Source of the DNA: VAZQ01 sp963771845
Lineage (GTDB): Bacteria > Pseudomonadota > Alphaproteobacteria > Rhizobiales > Xanthobacteraceae
Reading direction: 5' to 3'
DNA: 64,000 bases
Assembly (NCBI GenBank): GCA_963771845.1
Contig: CAVYVC010000036.1
Coordinates: 62,001 to 126,000 of the forward strand
Under the pieces are notes generated by a model that was given only the letters and a program-made list of their open reading frames with translations, was not told the DNA's origin and ran no database searches. This document shows positions 26,809-35,095 of this stretch, piece by piece (position 1 is the first letter of the stretch; each line of letters begins with the position of its first letter). Made by a program: the position numbers and the translations under genes.

Positions 26809-27600
26809 ATGGCGCAGGCGCAGATCGTCATCGCGGGCGTGACCCACACTTACCGGCCCCCGAGTGGTCGGCCGGTGCTCGCGCTTGAGGACGTGTCGCT
26901 GGATGTGGGCACGCGCGAATTCGTCGCGCTGCTGGGACCTTCAGGCTGCGGCAAGTCGACGCTGCTCTATTTGCTCGGCGGCTTTCTTCCGATCGAGACG
27001 GGACGCATTCTCATCGACGGTAAGCCCGCCGGCGCGCCCGGGCCTGACCGCGGCATCGTGTTTCAGCATTTTGCATTATTTCCCTGGAAGACGGTGCGCT
27101 CGAATGTCCTCTATGGCCTGGAGCGCATGGGTCTTCCGCGCGAGGACCGCGAGAGGCGTGCCCAATCATTCATTGAGCTCGTCGGGCTGCACGGCTTCGA
27201 GGACAGCTATCCGTCCCAGCTCTCCGGCGGGATGCGCCAGCGCACCGCCCTGGCTCGAACGCTGGCGTTCGATCCGAAAATTCTGCTCATGGACGAGCCG
27301 TTCGGCGCGCTCGATGCGCAGACCCGCAGCCTCATGCAGTCCGAGCTGCTCGGCATCTGGCGCCGCACACCGAAAACCGTGATTTTCGTGACCCATGACG
27401 TGCAGGAGGCGGTTTATCTTGCCGGGCGGGTGGCGGTGATGTCGGCGCGTCCGGGGCGCATCAAAGCTATCGTGGATACCAATTTCGACAAGGACGATAC
27501 CGACATTTTCAAAAGCAAGGGATTCGTCGAGAAGGTGGACGAGATCTGGAACCTCGTGCGCATCGAGGCCATCAAGGCGCAGGAGAAACGCGTGCAATGA
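26809..27600 (+). CDS. NitT/TauT-type ABC importer, ATP-binding subunit
   Basis: About 263 residues from ATG 26809 (MAQAQIVIAG); an earlier in-frame ATG at 26770 has no support. All ABC motifs are present: Walker A GPSGCGKST, Q-loop VFQHFALFPW, signature LSGGMRQR, Walker B ILLMDEP and H-loop VTHD. FPW after the Q-loop is typical of the SsuB/TauB/NrtD group that imports nitrate, sulfonates and aromatic or pyrimidine-like anions. The stop overlaps the next gene start by four bases. No binding protein gene lies in this operon. Confidence 0.93.
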   Translation: MAQAQIVIAGVTHTYRPPSGRPVLALEDVSLDVGTREFVALLGPSGCGKSTLLYLLGGFLPIETGRILIDGKPAGAPGPDRGIVFQHFALFPWKTVRSNVLYGLERMGLPREDRERRAQSFIELVGLHGFEDSYPSQLSGGMRQRTALARTLAFDPKILLMDEPFGALDAQTRSLMQSELLGIWRRTPKTVIFVTHDVQEAVYLAGRVAVMSARPGRIKAIVDTNFDKDDTDIFKSKGFVEKVDEIWNLVRIEAIKAQEKRVQ

Positions 27601-28340
27601 TTCCGGCTCTTTTGCGCTATGCGCCGCTCGCTCTGCTTGCGGTCGCCTGGGAGACGGCGGCGCGAACCGGCCTTGTGTCCAGCCTCGCGCTCCCGCCGTT
27701 GACCTCGGTCGCGGCGGCATGGATCGATCTGATGAAAGACGGCGAGCTCATCACCAACGGCGCGTCCTCATTGTGGCGGGCCGGCGCCGGCTTGCTGCTC
27801 GCAATCGTGCTCGGCGCGGCGCTTGGCATTTTCATGGCATGGTGGCGGCCGGTGAACGTGCTGCTGAGCCCGCTCGTTGAAATGTTCTATCCCATGCCGA
27901 AGTCGGCGCTGATCCCTGTCACGGTGTTATGGCTTGGCTTCGGCAACGGCTCGAAGATCCTGCTCATCCTGCTCGGCTGCATGCTGCCGGTGACCATCGG
28001 CGCGTTCAACGGCGCGAGATCGAGCGAGCAGGCCCTGGTGTGGTCAGCCCGCAGTATGGGCGCCTCTCGCCTGCGCATGCTGTGGGACGTGGTGGTGCCG
28101 AGTGCGTTGCCCGAGCTGCTCAATGGCACTCGCACGGCGCTGGCGCTCTCTTTCATTTTGCTGGTGAGCTCCGAGCTGATCGCCGCGCGCCAGGGCTTCG
28201 GCTATCTGATCGGCTTTCTCGGCGCGAGCGGCAGCTACGATGCTATGTTCGCGGTTGTGCTCACGGTCGCTTTGCTGGGTTTCATCGCTGACCGACTCTA
28301 TCTCATGCTGATGCACAGGGCGCTGCGATGGCAATTGTAA
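27597..28340 (+). CDS. ABC importer permease, NitT/TauT type (first)
   Basis: A 247-residue inner-membrane protein with about six hydrophobic segments. The BPD_transp_1 EAA-like loop is SARSMGASRLRML...VVPSALPEL (about 148-175), which contacts the ATPase. It begins in an ATGA overlap with the ATPase and overlaps the second permease start by 13 bases, so expression is tightly coupled. It probably forms a heterodimer with the product of 28328-29161. Confidence 0.92.
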   Translation: MIPALLRYAPLALLAVAWETAARTGLVSSLALPPLTSVAAAWIDLMKDGELITNGASSLWRAGAGLLLAIVLGAALGIFMAWWRPVNVLLSPLVEMFYPMPKSALIPVTVLWLGFGNGSKILLILLGCMLPVTIGAFNGARSSEQALVWSARSMGASRLRMLWDVVVPSALPELLNGTRTALALSFILLVSSELIAARQGFGYLIGFLGASGSYDAMFAVVLTVALLGFIADRLYLMLMHRALRWQL

Positions 28341-29161
28341 CAATTCCCGAACCGATGCGCGAAGAAAGCGCCGCGTCTCGCATGTTGCGGTCTGCCGGCT
28401 GGGGCATCGCGCGGGTGATCTCCATCATCGCCTTGGCGGTCGGCTGGGAGCTGTTCGCGCGCTCGGGCGCGGTGACGCCATTCATGCTGCCGCCGCTCAG
28501 CGCGGTCATCGAGCGAATCTGGAGCGATCTTGTGAGCGGCGACCTCCTGCTCAATACCGGCGTGACGCTCTATCGCGCGATCGTGGGCTTTCTGATCGGC
28601 GCTACCGCCGGCATCGGGCTGGGCATGGCGATTTCCCGCAACGGTCTCGCCCACTGGTTTTTCGATCCCATCATCTCGGTCGGTTTTCCGATGCCGAAAA
28701 TCGCCTTTCTGCCGGTCGTCATCCTGTGGCTCGGCGTCTACGACATATCCAAGATCACAATGGTTGCGGTCGAGGCGATCTTTCCCGTCGTGACCGCAAC
28801 CATGATCGGCATCCGCGGCGTCGAGCGCGAGCTGCTCTGGTCAGCGCGCAATATGGGCGCAAGCGAGCGCGAGCTGTTATGGCAGATCGCGCTTCCCGCC
28901 GCGCTGCCGCAGATCATCACCGGCTTGCAGGTCGGACTGCCGATTGCACTGATCGTGGCGATCGTCACGGAAATGTTCATGGGCGGCTATGGCCTCGGCG
29001 GCGCAATGAACACCGCCTCGCGCTTTGCCGATTCGCGCGGCGTGTTTGCCGGCATCGTGGAGATCGCCGTGATCGGCTACGCGCTCGTCAAGGGCATGAG
29101 CATCGCCCGCCGGCGGCTGTTGCTGTGGCATCAGGAGGCGGTGGCGCCGAGCACGGTGTAG
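28328..29161 (+). CDS. ABC importer permease, NitT/TauT type (second)
   Basis: A 277-residue permease. After a hydrophilic N-terminus there are about six membrane segments and the coupling loop SARNMGASERELL...ALPAALPQ. Having two different permease genes with one ATPase resembles other heterodimeric NitT-type systems in the window (39502/40329 and 58078/58848). The binding protein that should deliver the ligand is missing locally, so the ligand is unknown. Confidence 0.92.
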   Translation: MAIVTIPEPMREESAASRMLRSAGWGIARVISIIALAVGWELFARSGAVTPFMLPPLSAVIERIWSDLVSGDLLLNTGVTLYRAIVGFLIGATAGIGLGMAISRNGLAHWFFDPIISVGFPMPKIAFLPVVILWLGVYDISKITMVAVEAIFPVVTATMIGIRGVERELLWSARNMGASERELLWQIALPAALPQIITGLQVGLPIALIVAIVTEMFMGGYGLGGAMNTASRFADSRGVFAGIVEIAVIGYALVKGMSIARRRLLLWHQEAVAPSTV

Positions 29162-29295
29162 CCCCCTCCTGGGAGTTCCCGGCCGAAGTCGCCGATGCGG
29201 AGGCCGCGGGCATCGAGCATCATGTGCCGAAACGCGACACTCAGGGCGTTCGCCCCTTTGACGATACGAAGAAAAGCCATCCCGCTTTAGGGTGT

Positions 29296-29736
29296 TCAGA
29301 CCTGCCGGGCAAGGCGACGGATGATTTCGCCCAGCCTCGGCTCCTTGACCTTCTCCGCGGCTTTGGTCGCGGAGAGCCACTTGATCTTGCGCTCCTCCTT
29401 TTCCGGCCACTCCTTGTCCTGGCGCTTCACCTGAAGGGGGAACACGCGAACTTCACAGGTGACCACTGCCCCGTTGCGCAGGCGCTTCTCATATGAAAAC
29501 GAGCCGACAGAGCGCTTGCCGATGGCGCCGATGACGCCCGCCTCCTCGAACGCCTCGCGCGCGGCCGAGCGGCGCGGCGATTTGCCCTTCTTTGGCCAGC
29601 CTTTTGGGATGATCCAGCGCTGCGTCTCCCGCGAGGTGACCAGCATGAACTCGGGACGCGCGCCGTTACCCACCCGGTAGGGCAAGGCGCCGTATTGCAC
29701 CCGCTTTGCAGCCTCTGGTTTAGTCGCTGTTCGCAT
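29296..29736 (-). CDS. Nudix hydrolase
   Basis: A 146-residue protein with PKGWPKKG and the helix AAREAFEEAGV, which together form a Nudix box. The REx2EExG core is intact, while the usual Glu earlier in the box is replaced (KSPRR). This form matches small DIPP-like members that act on diphosphoinositol or dinucleoside polyphosphates and similar substrates. AGGAAGGA precedes ATG 29736. No operon partner is evident. Confidence 0.9.
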   Translation of the reverse strand: MRTATKPEAAKRVQYGALPYRVGNGARPEFMLVTSRETQRWIIPKGWPKKGKSPRRSAAREAFEEAGVIGAIGKRSVGSFSYEKRLRNGAVVTCEVRVFPLQVKRQDKEWPEKEERKIKWLSATKAAEKVKEPRLGEIIRRLARQV

Positions 29737-29844
29737 GACCGGCGTTCCTTCCTAGCACGCATTACTGGGAACGCTTGGCGAAATTAGGCCGGGAAACGGT
29801 CTTGGGAAAGAAAAATGTGAATCTCTAAAGGACAGCTGCAAGCA

Positions 29845-30103
29845 ATGCAGCGGCGAGCCTTTCAGCAGACAGCGTCTCGCCCGGCTCCCATCTTACCGCG
29901 GCCGCCAAACGATGTATCGTTTAGAAGCATCATCGCCACCCGGCGGGGCCGTACCAAATACGGCTACTACATCAACGTCGAGCAAGCAGTCACCGAGCAG
30001 GTCGGCCTGTTCGGGCGATTATCAGTTCATGAAAAATCCGGCATATAACGCCGATCGCGGGCCGATTTCATTCTTTACCGGCCGGCTGCACGGCGAATTC
30101 TAG
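29845..30103 (+). pseudogene. Remnant of a carbohydrate-selective porin (OprB-like) C-terminus
   Basis: Two pieces in adjacent frames match the end of OprB-type porins. KYGYYINVEQAVTEQVGLF (frame ending near 30015) resembles a strand followed by an internal periplasmic turn. DYQFMKNPAYNADRGPIS and FFTGRLHGEF (next frame, stop at 30103) match the final strands. In intact proteins roughly 80-90 residues separate these parts. The pieces join at about 30012-30022 (CTGTTCGGGCG/ATTATCAG), so an internal deletion is inferred. No intact 5' part is visible upstream, where the Nudix gene begins on the other strand. Confidence 0.72.
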
Positions 30104-30133
30104 CGCAAATGAATTCACGGGACGAAGTCTGGC

Positions 30134-30472
30134 TTACACCGCCGCCGTGTCCATTTCGCCGGTGCGAATGCGCGTCGCGCTGTCGAGATCGGTGACGAAG
30201 ATTTTTCCATCTCCGATGTCGCCCGTTCTCGCGGCGGTGGTAATCGCGTCAATGGTTTTTTGCAGAAGATGTCCCGGAATGGCGACCTCGATCTTGATCT
30301 TGGGCAGCAAGCTCACCGCACATTCGTTACCCCGAAAAATTTCTGCGTGCCCGTTCTGGCGTCCGCTCCCCCTCACCTCCGTTATGGTCATTCCCTCAAC
30401 CCCGATGGCGGTCAGAGCGTTGCGGACATCGTCGAGCTTGAACGGCTTGATAATGGCAGTGACAATTTTCAT
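30134..30472 (-). CDS. PII-family signal protein with altered T-loop (no Tyr51)
   Basis: A complete 112-residue PII protein. MKIVTAIIKPFKLDDVRNAL and GDGKIFVTDLDSATRIRTGE are the family's ends, including the C-signature ATP-contact region (TGDIGDGKIFV). The T-loop reads GSGRQNGHAEIFRGNECAV. Gln39 is kept, but Lys40 is Asn, Tyr46 is Phe and the uridylylation residue Tyr51 is Cys. It therefore cannot be modified at Tyr51 like GlnB/GlnK. No amtB, glnA or nifH gene is adjacent. CGGAGAG precedes ATG 30472. It may sense ATP/ADP or 2-oxoglutarate in a pathway other than canonical nitrogen control. Family is certain, role open. Confidence 0.93.
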   Translation of the reverse strand: MKIVTAIIKPFKLDDVRNALTAIGVEGMTITEVRGSGRQNGHAEIFRGNECAVSLLPKIKIEVAIPGHLLQKTIDAITTAARTGDIGDGKIFVTDLDSATRIRTGEMDTAAV

Positions 30473-30530
30473 GAGTGCGCTCTCCGCCTGCCATGCGGCT
30501 AATCAAGGGGCGTGCCAACTCCTGTCACCA

Positions 30531-30616
30531 GTAGCCCGGATTGAGCGCAGCGAAATCCGGGGCAAACCATACCGGGTAGGGCGGTCCCCGGGTTTCGTTC
30601 GGCTCAACCCGGGCTA
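30531..30616. repeat. Inverted repeat, GTAGCCCGG family
   Basis: GTAGCCCGGATTGAGC (from 30531) and GGCTCAACCCGGGCTAC (to 30616) form the outer stem. GAAATCCGGGG and CCCCGGGTTTC form a second stem inside. It fills much of the gap between the PII and Crp/Fnr genes and is of a type scattered in alphaproteobacterial intergenic DNA. Confidence 0.85.
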
Positions 30617-30678
30617 CATGTGCGCCCTTCGCCCCGCCCAAACGAAGACCAGATTGCACAGATTTTCATCAGTAATCG

Positions 30679-31413
30679 CTAAGACGCATCAAATTCGGCG
30701 CCCTCGGTGACCAGTTCCGCAAGCTTGTTTGGTTGGACCACGGTGATCGCGCCCCGTTCCAGCCGTATCCATCCGTTCTTCGCCCAGACCCGCAGTTGTT
30801 TGTTCGTGCTCTCGCGCGATCTGCCGATGATCTGGCTGATTTCAAGTTGGGTGATGGTAACCTTCCGCGGTGGCGTTGCTTTTTCTGCTTCGGCGGCGAG
30901 GCGAAGCACTGCTTTGGCGAGGCGCGCCGGCAGATTGAGGAACGTCACGTCTTGCACTTGCTCGGTGGTGTGGCGCAGCCGCGCGCAGAGGATTTCAATG
31001 ATCTGCGTAGTCAAATCGGGCTCGCTGCGCAGAAATGGAAGAAATTCCCGCCGCTCGATCACCATCAGCTCGCAATCGGTCATCGCCGTGGCATCGGCGG
31101 TACGGGGGTGGCCGTCGAGGAGAGCGATCTCGCCGAAGATGTCACTCTCGTGAATGATGTTGAGCACGATGTCGCGTCCATCTGCCGAGGGCACGCTGAT
31201 CTTCACAGCCCCTTTGAGGACCCCCATCAACCCGATGCCCGGATCGCCTTTGGCAAAGATCGTGGCGCCGCGCGGGAACGACCGCCTTTTCATGTACGAG
31301 CCCAGCCGTTCGAGCACTGCCGGTGAAAGCTGCCGGAACAGCGGATGACCGCGCAGCAGCGATAGTTTGTCTGGGGCGCGCGTGGTTGCAGGGTTGCCGG
31401 TGGGAAGGGCCAT
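30679..31413 (-). CDS. Crp/Fnr-family transcription regulator
   Basis: About 244 residues from ATG 31413 (MALPTGNPATTRAP), with CGGAG upstream; an earlier ATG at 31485 lies in repeat-like DNA. The cyclic-nucleotide-binding fold has GATIFAKGDPG, FGEIALLDGHPRTADATA and a typical pocket. The C-terminal winged helix (VTITQLEISQIIGRSRESTN) contains the recognition helix. The FNR iron-sulfur cysteines are missing at the N-terminus, so oxygen sensing by a cluster is unlikely. It lies upstream of the PII gene in the same orientation, with about 200 bases between. Confidence 0.93.
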   Translation of the reverse strand: MALPTGNPATTRAPDKLSLLRGHPLFRQLSPAVLERLGSYMKRRSFPRGATIFAKGDPGIGLMGVLKGAVKISVPSADGRDIVLNIIHESDIFGEIALLDGHPRTADATAMTDCELMVIERREFLPFLRSEPDLTTQIIEILCARLRHTTEQVQDVTFLNLPARLAKAVLRLAAEAEKATPPRKVTITQLEISQIIGRSRESTNKQLRVWAKNGWIRLERGAITVVQPNKLAELVTEGAEFDAS

Positions 31414-31440
31414 GCGGTCTCCGGCGGACAACCGAAAGTT

Positions 31441-31567
31441 TGTAGGGTGCGCAAAGGTGCGCCCTTTGCGCGCCGTGCGCACCATTTACACTGCCCGCGT
31501 GGGCACGGCGCGTGCGCGGTTGTCCGCGCTGATATTACGTGCGTGCGCCTTTGCCCACCCTTCTACA
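31441..31567. repeat. Inverted repeat, TAGGGTGCGCAAAGG family
   Basis: TGTAGGGTGCGCAAAGGTGC (31441-31460) pairs with a near-complement at about 31547-31566 (GCCTTTGCCCACCCTTCTAC). Internal copies of GTGCGC and GCGCAC add further hairpins. It lies between the Crp/Fnr gene start and the LDH2 gene end and may carry the regulator promoter. Confidence 0.75.
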
Positions 31568-31631
31568 CCTCATTTGCACGGCATCCCACAGACAAATCGG
31601 AGACACAGTAAAAATTTGATTTGCCGGCTTT

Positions 31632-32678
31632 TCAGATTTTCGGCGCGCGCACGCCCAGCGTCTTGGCCGTTGCGAGCAGGCGGTTCCACGTCCCGAGCGG
31701 GAGCGGAATGCCGGTTCGTTCCCGCTCGAGCAAAGTGCTGTCTCCGCGCTCCCCCGGAAGCAAGATGCGATCGACACCTGCCGCGACCGGAAGCGAGAGA
31801 ATCGCATCGCCCAGACGGTCTGCCTCTTCGCGGATCCGATTGACATCGCCAAAAGCTGCGAGGTCGATCGCGATCGTAGCGCCATTGAGGAATGGGTTAT
31901 CCCAGTCAGCGCCGCTTTCGAGCGCGTTCGCAATAATGGGGTTGTGGACGGTCAGGCTGCACAGGCATTCGATCATGAAGGAAAGGCCCGACCCTTTCGC
32001 CCCCGACATCGGCAGGAGCGTCGCGATCTTTGCCGAGTCCATTGTATCGCGTCCTTGCGCGTCGATGCCCCAGCCGAGCGGGACCTCTTTGCGGGCGTCG
32101 CGCGCGCTCATCAGCTTGCCCATGGCCACGGTCGATGTCGACATGTCGATCACATAGGGACCTCTCTTCCCGGTCGGGAACGAAATGGCGAGCGGATTGG
32201 TCGATACCCCGGGGACACGCGATCCGTGATATGCCATCAGCGGCCCCGACGCGGTCATGACCATGCCTGCCATTCCGGCGCGCGCAGCCTGCAGCGCAAA
32301 ATAACCGACGGCGCCTGCGTGCGTGATATTGCGCGCAGCGCACCAGCCGATTCCGGTCGTGCGCGCGCATCCGATTGCCTCGCCCATGGCGCGCGACATT
32401 GCAATGGCGCCCGGGGCGCGATCGGCTTCGAGCATGACGATCGCGCCAGCCCGCCGCTCCGTCTTCATCTCCGGTTTGGGATTGATCGCTCCGGTTTTGA
32501 GGAGATCGACATAGCGCGGCACACGCAGCACGCCATGGGAATCCACCCCGCGCAAATTGGCCCAAATCAGGGAGGACGCCCATTCATCGGCAAGTGGCCG
32601 CGACAGCGCGGCGGCTTCGAACATCGCCGCTACAAATTCATGCAGCGACGGGCTTGCTATCCGCAGTTCGGGGGCTAT
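31632..32678 (-). CDS. LDH2/malate/ureidoglycolate-dehydrogenase-family oxidoreductase
   Basis: An NAD(P)-dependent 2-hydroxyacid dehydrogenase of the Ldh2/YlbC fold. Marks include WANLRGVDSHGVLRVP, THAGAVGYFALQAARAGM, MTASGPLMAYHGS, STNPLAISFPTGKRGP and PMSGAKGSGLSFMIEC. The N-terminal helix (LRIASPSLHEFVAAMF) is clearly part of the protein, yet the first canonical in-frame codon is ATG 32624, which would remove it. GGAGG lies ten bases before an ATA at 32678, whose bases overlap the MFS stop. A rare or mutated start there gives 348 residues, the normal family length. It is the last gene of a three-gene minus-strand operon. Confidence 0.88.
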   Translation of the reverse strand: MAPELRIASPSLHEFVAAMFEAAALSRPLADEWASSLIWANLRGVDSHGVLRVPRYVDLLKTGAINPKPEMKTERRAGAIVMLEADRAPGAIAMSRAMGEAIGCARTTGIGWCAARNITHAGAVGYFALQAARAGMAGMVMTASGPLMAYHGSRVPGVSTNPLAISFPTGKRGPYVIDMSTSTVAMGKLMSARDARKEVPLGWGIDAQGRDTMDSAKIATLLPMSGAKGSGLSFMIECLCSLTVHNPIIANALESGADWDNPFLNGATIAIDLAAFGDVNRIREEADRLGDAILSLPVAAGVDRILLPGERGDSTLLERERTGIPLPLGTWNRLLATAKTLGVRAPKI

Positions 32679-34036
32679 GGCGATGCTTCCTCCAGCACCC
32701 GGCCTTTTGTTTCGACCGCGAAGACTCCGGTAATCACCGCCGCAATGGCTGCCGCTGCGGCGAACGCTACGAACACCGCCGGCAGACCTGAGGGGATCAA
32801 CCTTCCAACCAGGATGGGACCAAGCATCGAGGCAAACCGCAACCAGGCGGTGGCCGTGCCGACGCCGAGCGCGCGCACGCGCGTGGGGTAGAGCTCGGGC
32901 GTATAGAGATAGACGCCGATATTGATCGTGCTGATGAAGAAATACGCGACCGTCATGCAGGTCAGCACTTGTTCGGCCGTGGGCGCGGGATATGCGGCAA
33001 GTGCGGCGAGCGCGATTGCGGCCGCCGCGAAGGAGATGGCAAACCAAGGCCTGCGGCCGACCCCGTCAATGGCGAGCGCGCAAATGAGTGTCCCAACCAG
33101 GCCGGCGGCTTGCGTGATCAATCCATAGCGCAAGGATTGATCGAGGGGGAGCTTGAACACCGTGCGGTAGACTGTCGGCAGCCAGATCGAGAGGCCATAA
33201 TTCACGAAATAGGCTGCAAACCAGATCACCCACACGACGAGCGTGCGCCGCAGATAAAGTTGACCGAACAAGTCCGCGGGCGATGCGGGCTTCTGAACGA
33301 CCGGGATCGAGGGCTTGGCCGGGATGAGCGGTTGTCCCGTTGCCGTCTCGACCGCTTGCTCGATGCGGTTCATTGCGCTTTCCGCCTCGGCGTAGCGGCC
33401 ACGCGTGGCAAGCCAGCGCGGAGACTCCGGAATGAGGCGGCGCAAGATCAATGCAAGCAGGCCCGGTAGCGCACCAACCAGGAACATGTATTGCCAGCCG
33501 AGATGGGGAACGATCCATAATCCGGCCAGGCTTGCAGCGACAAGTCCGATGGGAAACACGAGCTCATAGAGCAGAACGAAGCGCCCGCGCCCGCGCGCCT
33601 TCGCGAGCTCGCTGATGAACACCGCGGCAACCGGCACTTCGCCGCCAAGCCCGATACCTTGAATGGTTCGAAAGGCGAGCAGCGAGTTGTAATCCCAGGC
33701 GAGCGCGCAAACGAGACTCATCACCGAGAACAGCGCGATCGACCAGATCATCGCTGTCATGCGCCCATGGCGTTCAGCGATCGACCCGAACAACAGCGCG
33801 CCGATAAGTTGGCCGAGAAAGCCGGCCGAGATCATCAAACCGATCCGATCGGGCGAAAGCTTCCAAAGCGGGGCAAGCACCGGCAGAACCGATGCGATCG
33901 CAAGCGCGTCGAAGGCGTCGAAGAAGGTTGCAACACCCACGATGATGCGCGTTTTGACCTGCCAAGCCGATGGCGGCAGGCGTTCGAGCCGCGCGACAAT
34001 CGTTTCGATCGAGGATGATGCCGCGACGTCGCTCAT
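32675..34036 (-). CDS. MFS metabolite:H+ symporter (AAHS/sugar-porter-like)
   Basis: A 453-residue carrier from ATG 34036, which overlaps the upstream amidohydrolase stop (ATGA). About twelve membrane segments are visible. Family motifs are FFDAFDALAIASVLPVL in TM1, GSIAERHGRMTAM between TM2 and TM3, RTIQGIGLGGEVPVAAVFISE in TM4-5 and PESPRWL in the loop. DxFD in helix 1 and the neighbours suggest an aromatic or hydroxy-acid substrate. A second GR..R motif (GVGRRPWFA) lies mid-protein as expected. Confidence 0.92.
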   Translation of the reverse strand: MSDVAASSSIETIVARLERLPPSAWQVKTRIIVGVATFFDAFDALAIASVLPVLAPLWKLSPDRIGLMISAGFLGQLIGALLFGSIAERHGRMTAMIWSIALFSVMSLVCALAWDYNSLLAFRTIQGIGLGGEVPVAAVFISELAKARGRGRFVLLYELVFPIGLVAASLAGLWIVPHLGWQYMFLVGALPGLLALILRRLIPESPRWLATRGRYAEAESAMNRIEQAVETATGQPLIPAKPSIPVVQKPASPADLFGQLYLRRTLVVWVIWFAAYFVNYGLSIWLPTVYRTVFKLPLDQSLRYGLITQAAGLVGTLICALAIDGVGRRPWFAISFAAAAIALAALAAYPAPTAEQVLTCMTVAYFFISTINIGVYLYTPELYPTRVRALGVGTATAWLRFASMLGPILVGRLIPSGLPAVFVAFAAAAAIAAVITGVFAVETKGRVLEEASP

Positions 34037-34993
34037 TGCAGCTTCATGATTCTTGCCGCATTGTTGAAACAAATATCGTTTCGGACATCTTCGCCGATTG
34101 GCGCGGTATCAATGAAATGTGCGGCTTCGTCGAGCGATTCAAACGGATAATCCGCTGCAAACATGACGCGGTCCTGGCCGAGCGCGCTCAGCGTGCAAGC
34201 CAGTGGATCGGCCGAGCACATCCCCGAGGTCGCGACCACGATGTTTTCCTTGACGTATTGCGAGGGAAGCTTGGCGAGCTTTACCGCGTAGAAGTCAGGT
34301 CCGGCGCGGCTGTCGAAGCGCCACAACAGGAACGGCAAGGTTTCCCCCAGGTGCCCGAGCGCAAGCTTCGCCCGCGGGAAGCGGTCGAAGACGCCCCCAA
34401 ACACCAGGCGCAGCGCATGCGAGCCGGTCTCGAATGTCCATTCCCAGGTCGCGCGGCGTAGCCCCTTGTGCCCGTCAAGGACGGGCGCCGGAGTAACCGG
34501 ATCGGCGGGATGCAGATAGATGAGCGCACCCAGGGCCTCGGCCCGCTCCCAAAAGGGAGCGAGCGATGGATGGTCGAGGTACTGGCCGTTGCTATGGCCG
34601 TTGATCATGGCGCCATGAAATTTCAGCTCGCTCATGGCGCGTTCGAGCTCGTCAGCCGCGGCTTTGGCATCCTGCATGGGCAGATGGGCGAAGCCGCAAT
34701 AGCGGTCAGGACGTTTCGAAATCTCCCGTGCAAGAAAATCATTTGAACTCGCGCGCCTTCGCGCAGGCCCGCTTGCTGTCCCGTTCCGCCTGGACGCCGG
34801 GACCTGCGATGGAGATCACGCTCCGCTCCACGCCCGCCTTGTCCATCGCAGAAAGGCGCGTCTCTCCGAAATCGGTCAGCCGGCGATAGAACTCTTCGCG
34901 CCGCTTGGCCGGCAAGTCCACGACTGTCGGCGCCCAGTAATCTTCCAAGCCCGGGGTGAGACAGTGCTCTTCGACCGCGATCTTTTTTGCCAT
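34033..34993 (-). pseudogene. Amidohydrolase-2 family decarboxylase-like gene (gamma-resorcylate decarboxylase type), +1 frameshift
   Basis: From ATG 34993 the protein begins MAKKIAVEEHCLTPGLEDYW. The EEH motif is that of gamma-resorcylate and related non-oxidative aromatic decarboxylases. The frame stops after AREFK at 34739. The rest (DFLAREISKRPDRYCGF, then LGHLGETLPFLLWRFDSR, MFAADYPFES) continues in another frame to 34033. Removing one T from the TTT at 34742-34744 (one A on the coding strand) restores 319 residues, and total length is exactly 3n+1. The gene heads an operon with the MFS and LDH2 genes, so it may have served uptake and breakdown of a hydroxylated aromatic acid. Confidence 0.88.
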
Positions 34994-35095
34994 GACCCGA
35001 GTTGTTCCTCGCCATCGTTTTTTGTACCGTAGCGCAGTTCAACCCTATCAAATGAGCAAAGCGGCAGGCAAGTTGCGCTCATTCTCACATCGGCA

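Noticed and set aside
33759..34049. Short Lys/Arg-rich frames opposite the MFS gene
   Set aside because: They are antisense to membrane helices of a clear carrier and show no conserved features.
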